NCBI RefSeq assembly: GCF_943788075.1
Contig: NZ_CALSOW010000001.1
Location: 352,646 to 416,645, forward strand
DNA from: an uncultured Candidatus Pelagibacter sp.
GTDB lineage: Bacteria; Pseudomonadota; Alphaproteobacteria; Pelagibacterales; Pelagibacteraceae
Length of the DNA stretch: 64,000 nt
Direction of reading: 5' to 3'
The position numbers and the translations under genes were made by a program. The notes under the pieces were generated by a model that was given only the letters and a program-made list of their open reading frames with translations, did no database searches and was not told where the DNA came from. Of the stretch, positions 45,437 to 53,279 are shown in pieces (positions within the stretch are counted from its first letter, which is position 1; each line of letters opens with the position of its first letter).

Positions 45437-46174
45437 ATGAAAACATTAACCATTATACCCTCACGATTGTCAGCAACCAGGTTGCCTGGAAAGCCTTTGT
45501 TAAAAATAAATGATTTATCAATTATATCTCACGTATTTAGAAGAGCTCAGGAGGCAAATATTGGTGATGTTGTTGTTGCAGCGGAGGATCAAGAAATAGT
45601 AGATGATGTTATCAAAAATGGAGGTAGAGCCATTTTAACAGGCAAAAATCATAAAACTGGAACTGATAGAATTTACGAGGCGTTGCAAAAATTAGAGCTA
45701 AAAGATGTAGATTTTATAATGAATCTACAAGGTGACGAGCCAGCAATTAATATTGAGGACATTATAAGTCTTAAATAAAAAAATGGTTAGCAATCAATCT
45801 AATATGGGTACTCTTGCTGCTAAAATGAAAGATCTCAAAGACTCTAGATAATGAAAATATTGTTAAAGTTGTAACTAGCAAAAATTTAAACAATCAAGAG
45901 TTTTCTGAAGGCAAATAATTTTTTAAGAACATCGATGAGAAATAGATAATATTTATCACCATATAGGAATTTATTGCTATTCAACTGAAACATTAAAAAA
46001 ATTTGTTAGACTTAAATCAATCAAAAAATGAAATTGAAAATAGATTAGAACAGTTGAGGGCATTAGATAATAATATTGATATAAATGTTGCTCTTGCCGC
46101 ATTCTTCTCCAATAGGAGTTGATACAGAGGAAGATTATCTAGCCTTAAAAAAAATTATGGAATATAAAGTTTAA
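45437..46174 (+). CDS. kdsB: 3-deoxy-manno-octulosonate cytidylyltransferase (six frameshifts)
   Basis: The track gives only the N-terminal 113 aa (IIPSRLSATRLPGKPLL, GTDRIYEAL, IMNLQGDEPAI). Beyond it I can follow the protein through six single extra bases near 45773, 45852, 45913, 45943, 46010 and 46100, recovering MGTLAAKMKDLKDS, NIVKVVTSKNLNN, NIYHHIGIYCYSTETLKKFV, NEIENRLEQLRALDNNIDINVALA and SPIGVDTEEDYLALKKIMEYKV. The 738-bp span minus six fits 243 codons plus stop. It activates KDO with CTP for LPS. The decay pattern is insertion-only, pointing to sequencing error. Confidence 0.85.
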
Positions 46175-47013
46175 TGGCAAAAATTTATTTTCAGGGTACT
46201 TTTGGGGCATACTCACATTTAGCTGCATTAGCAGTTGATCCAGATGCAGAAATAATCACCATGCAAAACATTTGATGATTGTTTTAATAAAGCAAGTCTT
46301 GAACCAGATTGTAAAATAATTATTCCTGAATCTAATAGAATTACAGGAAATATTGGCATTGAATATTTAATATTCAAACATAGACTAAATATATACAAAG
46401 AGCATTTTCAAAAAATAGAACATAATTTATTAGGTCATACCTGGTGCAAAGCTTAGTGATATAAAAGAAGTGTATTCTCATGCACAAGGTTTGTCTCAAT
46501 GTTCTAAATTTATAAAAGAAAATAATATAGCTGAGCATATTAGAGCAGACACGGCTGGATCTGCAGAAATGATTTCAAAAACCAAAAGATATTAAGCAAG
46601 CTGCAATAGCATCCTCTTTAAGTGCTGAAATTTATGGACTAGATATTGTTAAAAAAAATATTGAAAATGAAAGTGGTAATTTAACAAGATTTTTAGTAAT
46701 GGGTAAAAATATTTCTCAACCTGAATTTGGAGAGAATAAATATATTACTTCTTTTTTATTTAAACTTAAAAGTAAGCCTGCCGCCCTTTATCAATCTTTA
46801 GGTGGATTTGCGATCAATGGTGTAAACTTAACTAAACTACAAAGTTATCCTGAAAAAAATACTTTCGATTCATTCTTTTTTTTGTGTGATTTGGATGGCC
46901 ATATTGAAGACCCAAAAGTCCAAAAATCTTTAGAGGAGCTGGGCCTTCATTGTGAGGATTTTCACGTCTTAGGTGTTTTTGAGGCTGATAAGTTAAGAGA
47001 GAAAAAAAATTAA
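46174..47013 (+). CDS. pheA: Prephenate dehydratase (three frameshifts)
   Basis: The track lists only the C-terminal 104 aa. The ATG at 46174 overlaps the kdsB stop (TAATG). It reads MAKIYFQGTFGAYSHLAALA, then through three extra single bases near 46265, 46441 and 46580 to TFDDCFNKASL, IIIPESNRITGNIG, VYSHAQGLSQCSKFI, ADTAGSAEMIS and AAIASSLSAEIYGL. The C-terminal ACT domain follows (TSFLFKLKSKPAALYQSL). Repaired length about 278 aa. It makes phenylpyruvate. Confidence 0.87.
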
Positions 47014-47020
47014 TCTTTTC

Positions 47021-47050
47021 TTGTAGAATAGAAAATATAACTGCTATAAT
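47021..47050 (+). promoter_or_regulatory. Promoter for the SRP RNA
   Basis: TTGTAG (47021-47026) and a perfect TATAAT (47045-47050) preceded by TGC (extended -10) are spaced 18 bp, placing the start at about 47056, the first base pair of the RNA's terminal stem. Confidence 0.6.
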
Positions 47051-47055
47051 AGTTT

Positions 47056-47142
47056 TGGAGGCTAGAGGTGGATGCTGCTTGAACCCGACCAGATCCTAAC
47101 GGAAGCAGTCGTAGAGACAGTTATTCAGGTTCTAGTCTCCTT
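47056..47142 (+). ncRNA. ffs: Signal recognition particle RNA (4.5S type)
   Basis: A terminal stem pairs GGAGGCTAGA (47057-47066) with TCTAGTCTCC (47131-47140), one G-U wobble. The apical part holds the conserved SRP helix 8 sequence GACCAGATCCTAACGGAAGCAG, in which the bulge-containing loop is recognisable and the tetraloop appears as TAAC between CC and GG instead of GGAA. It scaffolds Ffh. Its place directly before dnaX is standard in alphaproteobacteria. Confidence 0.88.
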
Positions 47143-47154
47143 AAAATAAATTAA

Positions 47155-48819
47155 ATGAACAATAACTCTAAAGTATTAGCATTAAAGTATAGACCACAAA
47201 CTTTTGATGATCTTATTGGTCAAGAAGTAGTGGCTGAAACTATAACAAATTCAATCAAAGTCAGATAAAATTCCTAATGCTTATCTTGTTCACTGGAATA
47301 AGAGGAATTGGCAAAACTACAACTGCCAGAATTGTTGCTAAAGGCACTTAATTGTTTAAATGGTATAGAAAATTTGTGCAAAGAAAGATTTGTGCGATAA
47401 TTGCAAATCTATTGCAGACTCTAGCCATATTGATGTGCTTGAGATGGATGCTGCAAGTAAAACGGGCGTGGATGATGTAAGAGATCTAATTGAATTTTCT
47501 AGATATGGTCCAACATCAGCAAAATATAAGATTTTTATAATTGATGAAGTTCATATGTTAAGCAAACAAGCATTTAACGCTTTGTTAAAAACTCTTGAGG
47601 AGCCACCAGAATATTTAAAATTTATTTTTGCAACTACAGAAATTAAAAAAATACCTATTACTGTGGTTTCACGGTGTCAAAGATTTGATTTGTCTAGAAT
47701 TAAATCATCAGAATTATTTGAGTTTATTAAAAATATAAAAGAAAAAGAAAATGGTAAAGCATCAGATGAAGCTTTAAAATTAATTGTAAAAATATCTGAA
47801 GGATCTGTAAGAGATGCTTTATCTTTATTAGATAGAGCTTTGCTAAGCTTAGATGAAAAAACAGAACTAGATCTTAATGCTGCCCAAAAAATTTTTGGAT
47901 ATTTTGATAAATCTCAGTTAATTAACTTATTTGAATTAATATTAAGAGGTGAAGAGGAAAAAGTTATTAATATCTATAGAAAAATTTACGATCAAGGAGT
48001 TGAGCCAAAAGTATTTATTAATGATTTTTTAGAGATACTTTATTACTTTAAAAATATAAATTCATTATCTTTAGAAAGTACAAATTTTTCTCTTAATGAT
48101 GAGGAATTTTCAAAAATTAAAGATATTTCTAATCAGGTAGACTCTGAAGTTTTAATTTTATTTTGGCAGTTTGCAATATCTTCACTTGAAGAATTAGATA
48201 TAGTTTCTAATCAACATTTATCAATTGAAATGTTTTTAATAAGATTAATGCATTTAAGTTCAATTAAGTTAAATAAATATTAGATCAAGATGAAAGCAAT
48301 GAAAATTTGAGATAATCATAAACCAAAGAAGAAAACAACAATAATTTTAAAGATAATTCAAGAACTGTTAGATCAAATAAAAAATATAGCTCAAGAGGAA
48401 AAACAGAAACCAGAAGCCAAACCAGAGATAAAAGCTATTGATAAAAATTTAATTAATTCTTTTGATGATCTTCTAAACGTCTGTACTTCAAAAAAAGAAA
48501 TTAAATTAAAATATGAATTAGAAAAAAATGTAAATCTTGTAAAATTTGAAAGAAATAGAATTGAAATTTCTTTTAATGATAATTTAGATAAAGATTTTGT
48601 AAAAGATCTTTCTTCAAAACTCTATGAATGGACTGGAGAAAGATGGATAATTACTTTAGTAAATCTAAAGGTGAGATGTCAGTTAAAGAAAAACAAAAAA
48701 ATAAAAAAGATGAATTAATGAATGAAGTTAAAAGTTTAGAAATTTATAAGAAAGTAATGGAAAAATTTCCTGATGCAGAACTTATAGATGTTAAGTTGAA
48801 CGAAAAAAAAGAGGATTAA
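47155..48819 (+). CDS. dnaX: DNA polymerase III gamma/tau subunit (multiple frameshifts)
   Basis: The track shows 47390-48283 and a C-terminal fragment 48628-48819. The ATG at 47155 begins MNNNSKVLALKYRPQTFDDLIGQ. Four extra bases between about 47260 and 47380 must be removed to read [30 protein letters not shown] (P-loop) and KEDLCDNCKSIADSSHIDVLEMDAAS. The AAA+ core follows intact (IIDEVHMLSKQAFNALLKTLEEPPE). More indels lie near 48285-48400 and 48655; the C-terminal tau part reads SFDDLLNVCTSKKEIKLKYELEK and YEWTGERWIITFSKSKGEMSVKEK. Clamp-loader ATPase. Confidence 0.88.
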
Positions 48820-48820
48820 A

Positions 48821-49139
48821 ATGACTGATTTTACAAAGATTTTAGATAAGGCGAAAGAGCTAGAGGCTAAAATGAAAGAAAGCCAAGAAAAAATTAAAGA
48901 AATTAAAGCTGAAGGAGTTTCAGGTTCTAATTCAGTTAAAATTACTCTTGATGGTGAAGGTGAAATGCAAAAAATTGAATTATCTGAATGAAATTATTAA
49001 AGAGGATAAAACAATAATTGAGGATTTAATTGTTGCTGCTCATAATAGTGCAAAATCACAACTGAAAACAAAGACCACTGAAGAGATTTCAAAAGCCACA
49101 GGAGGTTTTGGAATTCCTGGTTTCAAATGGCCGTTATAA
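48821..49139 (+). CDS. ybaB: YbaB/EbfC nucleoid-associated protein (one frameshift)
   Basis: The track lists only the C-terminal fragment at 48948. The ATG at 48821 gives MTDFTKILDKAKELEAKMKES, a helical N-terminus, and SVKITLDGEGEMQKIELS; one extra base near 48983 then leads to NEIIKEDKTIIEDLIVAAHN and the conserved end GGFGIPGFKWPL. Repaired length about 105 aa. It binds DNA and is always found between dnaX and recR. Confidence 0.9.
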
Positions 49140-49142
49140 TTA

Positions 49143-49746
49143 ATGCAGAATATTAGTGAGATTGAGGAATTAATTAAATTAATTTCAAAGCTTCCGGGTC
49201 TAGGGCCTAAGTCAGCTAAAAGAATAGTTCTTAAACTTATTAATAATCGAGATGAATTAGTAAAACCTATGGCTAGCACATTAGCTCAGGTTTACAAAAA
49301 TGTAACCAGGTGTAATTCGTGTGGTTCATTAAAATCTAATTTAAATGGTTGTGTTAATTGTGAAAGTTTAAAAGAAAAATATACCAAAGATTTGTGTTGT
49401 TGAGGATATTGCTGATCAATGGTCAATTGAAAACTCAAATATTTTTCAAGGATACTTTCATATTTTAGGAGGAACCATTTCTTCTGTTGGTCAAAGAAAA
49501 GAAGATCTTTTAATTAATTCTTTAGTCGAGAGAGTAAATAGAGATAACATAGAGGAAGTTATACTTGCAACAAGTGCAACTGTTGAGGGACAAACTACAG
49601 CTTATTACATTCAAGACAGCCTAAAGAATACTAATGCTAAAGTTACTAAATTAGCTCAAGGATTGCCTGTAGGTGGTGAGATTGAAAGTTTAGATGATGG
49701 AACGTTATTTTCAGCTTTTAAAAATAGATCTAACTCTAAATTCTAA
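49143..49746 (+). CDS. recR: Recombination protein RecR (one frameshift)
   Basis: The N-terminal 86 aa of the track hold the helix-hairpin-helix LISKLPGLGPKSAKRIVLKL and the zinc finger CNSCGSLKSNLNGCVNC. One extra A near 49390 then joins KEKYTK to ICVVEDIADQWSIENS and the Toprim domain (GYFHILGGTISSVGQ, EEVILATSATVEGQTTAYYI, KLAQGLPVGGEIES). Repaired length about 200 aa. With RecO it loads RecA at gaps. Ends 3 bp before a shared terminator. Confidence 0.9.
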
Positions 49747-49748
49747 TT

Positions 49749-49777
49749 CAGATTAAGTTTCTTTTTTAATCTGTTTT
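49749..49777. terminator. Putative bidirectional terminator between recR and glcB
   Basis: CAGATTAA (49749-49756) pairs with TTAATCTG (49766-49773) around a nine-base loop, with TTTT following on the plus strand. The stem includes the glcB stop codon on the minus strand. Modest AT-rich stem, so moderate confidence. Confidence 0.45.
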
Positions 49778-51907
49778 GATGTAGCATAGTGGTTCAGTAT
49801 AGCCTGAGGGTTGCTCTTTACCTTTGAAAATTAAATCACATGCTGTTTTAAATGCTAAAGATCGATCAAAGTCATCACTCATCTTAACATATTTTGGATC
49901 ATCTTTATTTTGATTATCTACAATTTTCGCCATTTCTTTCATTATTTCTGTAACTTGAATTTTAGTGGTTATTCCATGATGTATCCAATTTGCAATGTGT
50001 TGTGATGAAATTCTAAGTGTTGCTCTATCCTCCATCAACCCAATATTATTAATATCTGGAACTTTAGAACATCCTACTCCTTGATCAATCCATCTAACTA
50101 CATAGCCCAGTAATGTTTGTGCTGAATTTGATATTTCATTATTAATATCTTCCACTGACCAATTTGGTCTATTTGCAACAGGTACTGTTAAAAGGTCATC
50201 TAGTTTTGCCTTTTCTCTTTTTTCAATATTTTTTTGTTCATCAAAGATATTTATTTCATGATAATGTAATGAATGCAAAGCAGCTGCTGTTGGGGACGGG
50301 ACCCAAGCACAATTAGCTCCTGCTTTTAAATGTCCTGTCTTTTGTTCCATCATATCTTTCATCTTATCTGGCATTGCCCACATTCCTTTTCCAATTTGAG
50401 CCTTTCCTGATAAACCACACTTTAATCCAACATCAACATTGTTATTTTCGTATGCTAAAATCCATTTAGAAGATTTCATATCTCCTTTCTTGATCATTGG
50501 CCCAGCTTCCATTGAAGTGTGCATCTCATCACCTGTTCTGTCTAAAAACCCAGTGTTAATAAAGAAAACTCTATTTTTTAGAGTTCTTATACATTCTTTT
50601 AAATTTGATGATGTTCTTCTCTCTTCATCCATAATTCCTATTTTGCAAGTGTATTTTTTTAAACCCAATACTTCCTCAACTTTGGAAAAAATTAAATCTG
50701 TAAATTCAGTTTCATCTGGTCCATGCATTTTTGGTTTTACTATGTAGATCGAGCCAGTTCTTGAATTTGTTTTATTTTTCAAATCATGAATTGCTGCAGC
50801 TACAGTGATAAACGCATCCATAATACCTTCAGGAACTTCGTTACCATTACTTAAAATTATAGATGGATTTGTCATTAAATGACCTACGTTTCTAACTAAT
50901 AATAAACTTCTTCCATGTAATTTAAGTCCCTTACCATCTTTCGAAACATAACTTCTGTTAGGATTTAGTTTTCTTTCAAATAATTTACCATCTTTTTCAA
51001 ATTGTGTTTTAAGATTACCCTTCATCAAACCGAGCCAGTTTCTATAACAAATAACTTTATCCTCAGCATCCACAGCGGCAACGCTGTCTTCGTTGTCACA
51101 AATTGTTGATACTGCAGCTTCCAAAATTATATCACTTATTCCTGCATGATCTTGTTGAGCGCTAAAAGCTCTTGGATCTCTTAAAACTTCAATATGTAAG
51201 TTGTTATTTTTTAATATAATTGCAGAAGGGTTATCGGCCTCACCTCTATGGCCAATAAATTTTTGTTCTTCAGCTAGATCAAATATATCAGCACCTTTAA
51301 GAGTTTTTAGTTTACCTTCTTTAACAGCTATACTTGTAATTTTGTGCCAACTAAGATTTTTAAGTGGAAAATGATTATCTAAAAAATCTCTTGAATATTT
51401 AATAACCATCTCTCCTCTCAAAGGATCATATCTTTCAGACACACTATCTTCAGATTGTTCTATAACATCAGTTCCATATAGACTATCGTATAAACTCATC
51501 CATCTTGCATTTGCTGCGTTAAGAGCATAACGTGCATTCATAATCGGTACGACTAGTTGTGGGCCAGCTATTTTTGTTATTTCATCATCTACATTTTCTG
51601 TTTCTATTGAAAAATCTGCTCCTTCTTCTTTTAAATATCCAATTTCAAGTAAAAAATTTTTATATTCATCTAGTTTAATTTCATTACCTTTGTTTTTAAT
51701 ATGCCATTCATCAATTTTTTTTTGTAAAGTTTCTCTTAAGCTAATTAACTCTCTATTTTTAGGTTCAAGTTCATTAACAGTTTTCTCAAAACCTAACCAA
51801 AAATTATCTGATGAAATACCTGTGTCTGTTAAAAGCTCTTCGTTAACAAAATTTGATAAGCTTTCTGAAACTTTGAGAGTATGAATATTTATATATTTAT
51901 CTGGCAT
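49766..51907 (-). CDS. glcB: Malate synthase G
   Basis: 713 aa, the length of the G form. Family stretches include GDMKSSKWILAYENNNVDVGL, YVVRWIDQGVGCSKVPDIN and HIANWIHHGI, plus GSIYIVKPKMHGPDE with the catalytic region; RNWLGLMKGNL is also typical. It condenses glyoxylate with acetyl-CoA to malate. The gene is preceded by a tandem glycine riboswitch, so in SAR11 it is glycine-activated (established from earlier work). Convergent with recR, divergent from accA. Confidence 0.96.
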   Translation of the reverse strand: MPDKYINIHTLKVSESLSNFVNEELLTDTGISSDNFWLGFEKTVNELEPKNRELISLRETLQKKIDEWHIKNKGNEIKLDEYKNFLLEIGYLKEEGADFSIETENVDDEITKIAGPQLVVPIMNARYALNAANARWMSLYDSLYGTDVIEQSEDSVSERYDPLRGEMVIKYSRDFLDNHFPLKNLSWHKITSIAVKEGKLKTLKGADIFDLAEEQKFIGHRGEADNPSAIILKNNNLHIEVLRDPRAFSAQQDHAGISDIILEAAVSTICDNEDSVAAVDAEDKVICYRNWLGLMKGNLKTQFEKDGKLFERKLNPNRSYVSKDGKGLKLHGRSLLLVRNVGHLMTNPSIILSNGNEVPEGIMDAFITVAAAIHDLKNKTNSRTGSIYIVKPKMHGPDETEFTDLIFSKVEEVLGLKKYTCKIGIMDEERRTSSNLKECIRTLKNRVFFINTGFLDRTGDEMHTSMEAGPMIKKGDMKSSKWILAYENNNVDVGLKCGLSGKAQIGKGMWAMPDKMKDMMEQKTGHLKAGANCAWVPSPTAAALHSLHYHEINIFDEQKNIEKREKAKLDDLLTVPVANRPNWSVEDINNEISNSAQTLLGYVVRWIDQGVGCSKVPDINNIGLMEDRATLRISSQHIANWIHHGITTKIQVTEIMKEMAKIVDNQNKDDPKYVKMSDDFDRSLAFKTACDLIFKGKEQPSGYTEPLCYIKTD

Positions 51908-51919
51908 AGCACTTTTGTT

Positions 51920-52067
51920 ACCCCATCTGTATTTTTGCCTGAGAGTTTTGCTCCTTCGGCGGAAATTAATCTCTTTCCAGAGTGTTATGCTTTGATCGGT
52001 CCTTTTGCCTGAGAGTTTCCGGGGTGGTTGCTCCTTCGGCGCTAAAATATTGTTAGTCTCTCCCGAT
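51920..52067 (-). promoter_or_regulatory. Tandem glycine riboswitch upstream of malate synthase
   Basis: On the minus strand two copies of the glycine aptamer signature lie in series: GCGCCGAAGGAGCAA...CTCTCAGGCAAAAGGACC (first aptamer, about 52067-51998) and CGCCGAAGGAGCAAAACTCTCAGGCAAAAATAC (second, about 51985-51928), each quoted in pieces. Both keep the GCCGAAGGAGC and CTCTCAGGCAAAA cores. This matches the known SAR11 glycine riboswitch on glcB. The second aptamer ends about 15 bp before the ATG. Confidence 0.95.
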
Positions 52068-52073
52068 TTAAAA

Positions 52074-52101
52074 TTTGTATAGTTTAAATATTTGAAGTCA
52101 A
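52074..52101 (-). promoter_or_regulatory. Putative promoter for the riboswitch-glcB transcript
   Basis: On the minus strand TTGACT (52101-52096) is spaced 16 bp from TACAAA (52079-52074), placing the start at about 52067, where the first riboswitch stem begins. Weak -10 match. Confidence 0.4.
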
Positions 52102-52178
52102 TTAATAATGCTAAAATTTATTTAAAATTAACATTTTATTGCCTTTTTTATAATTTAACTTTCTAATATAAACATTTC

Positions 52179-53276
52179 ATGAAAAATTATCTTAATTTTG
52201 AAACTGATATAAAAAATTTAGAGATCGAGATAGAAAAATTAAAAGACCCATATAATCAAGATGGTCTCTCGGAGGTAGATACTCAAAAAATTTCTAGTAC
52301 ACAAGCTGAACTTGATGAAAAATTAAAAGATATTTACTCTAACCTTGACCCCTGGCAAACCACTATGGTTGCTCGTCACGAGGATAGACCAAAATCTAAG
52401 TTTTTTATTGATAACTTGTTTGATGATTTTATTTCTTTATCAGGAGACCGTTTTTATGGAGAGGATAAATCTGTTTTAACAGGATTTGCTAAATTTAATG
52501 GCAGTTCAGTTTTAGTAATAGGTCAAGAAAAAGGTGAAAATTTAGAAACTAGAATTGAAAGAAACTTTGGGATGATGAGACCTGAAGGATATCGTAAAAC
52601 AATTCGATTAATGAATTTAGCTAATAAATTTAATATTCCAATAATATCATTTATTGACACACCAGGAGCGTATCCAGGGGTTGGAGCAGAAGAAAGAGGT
52701 CAAGCAGAAGCTATTGCTAAATCAATTGAGTGCTGCATGGAACTTAGTGTTCCAACTCTAGCAATTATTATTGGAGAGGGAGGATCTGGAGGGGCAATTG
52801 CTTTAGCATCGTCAAATAAAGTTATTATGTTAGAAAATGCAATTTATTCTGTAATTTCTCCAGAAGGGTGTGCAACTATTTTATGGAGAGATCCTAAAAA
52901 AATGCTTGATGCTGCAAAAGCTATGAAGCTTTCGGCAAAAGATTTATTAGAATTAAAAGTTATTGATGAGATAATTCCTGAGCCACTAGGTGGAGCTCAT
53001 AGAGATAAAGATCAAATGTTAGATAATTTAAGAGATTCTATTTCAAAAAATTTAAACTACTTTAAAGACTTATCATCTGAAGAAATTATGAATGAAAGAA
53101 AAAATAAGTTTTTAAAAATTGGAAGAAATCAAGGATTTATTAGTAATTCGGAAGATTTAAGCACACTTACAATTAAGAATAATAATTTTGATAAAATCTT
53201 AAAATCAAAAAAAATTTTAATTGGTTCAACAATTATAGGTTTAGTTTTATTGCTTGTTGCTTTTAGTCTGTTCTAA
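52179..53276 (+). CDS. accA: Acetyl-CoA carboxylase carboxyltransferase subunit alpha with C-terminal membrane tail
   Basis: 365 aa, about 45 longer than usual. The core is normal: LDPWQTTMVARHEDRPK, GDRFYGEDKS, RNFGMMRPEGYRKTIRLM, FIDTPGAYPGVGAEERGQAEAIA, GEGGSGGAIALA, SPEGCATILWRD. After the usual end near KFLKIGRNQGF comes a polar linker and a terminal hydrophobic segment ILIGSTIIGLVLLLVAFSLF preceded by KSKK, a typical tail anchor. It transfers the carboxyl group with AccD. The tail suggests membrane association (inference). Ends 3 bp from the convergent secA stop. Confidence 0.93.
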   Translation: MKNYLNFETDIKNLEIEIEKLKDPYNQDGLSEVDTQKISSTQAELDEKLKDIYSNLDPWQTTMVARHEDRPKSKFFIDNLFDDFISLSGDRFYGEDKSVLTGFAKFNGSSVLVIGQEKGENLETRIERNFGMMRPEGYRKTIRLMNLANKFNIPIISFIDTPGAYPGVGAEERGQAEAIAKSIECCMELSVPTLAIIIGEGGSGGAIALASSNKVIMLENAIYSVISPEGCATILWRDPKKMLDAAKAMKLSAKDLLELKVIDEIIPEPLGGAHRDKDQMLDNLRDSISKNLNYFKDLSSEEIMNERKNKFLKIGRNQGFISNSEDLSTLTIKNNNFDKILKSKKILIGSTIIGLVLLLVAFSLF

Positions 53277-53279
53277 ATT

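Noticed and set aside
48285-48400. Programmed frameshift in dnaX (tau/gamma)
   Set aside because: There is no A-AAA-AAG slippery site with a following hairpin at the AAA+/tau junction, and the indels here are the same kind as in neighbouring genes.
12633-49746. Calling the frameshifted genes pseudogenes
   Set aside because: The broken genes include essential ones (yidC, dnaX, murA, rnpA) with otherwise well-conserved sequence on both sides of each indel, so true decay is unlikely.
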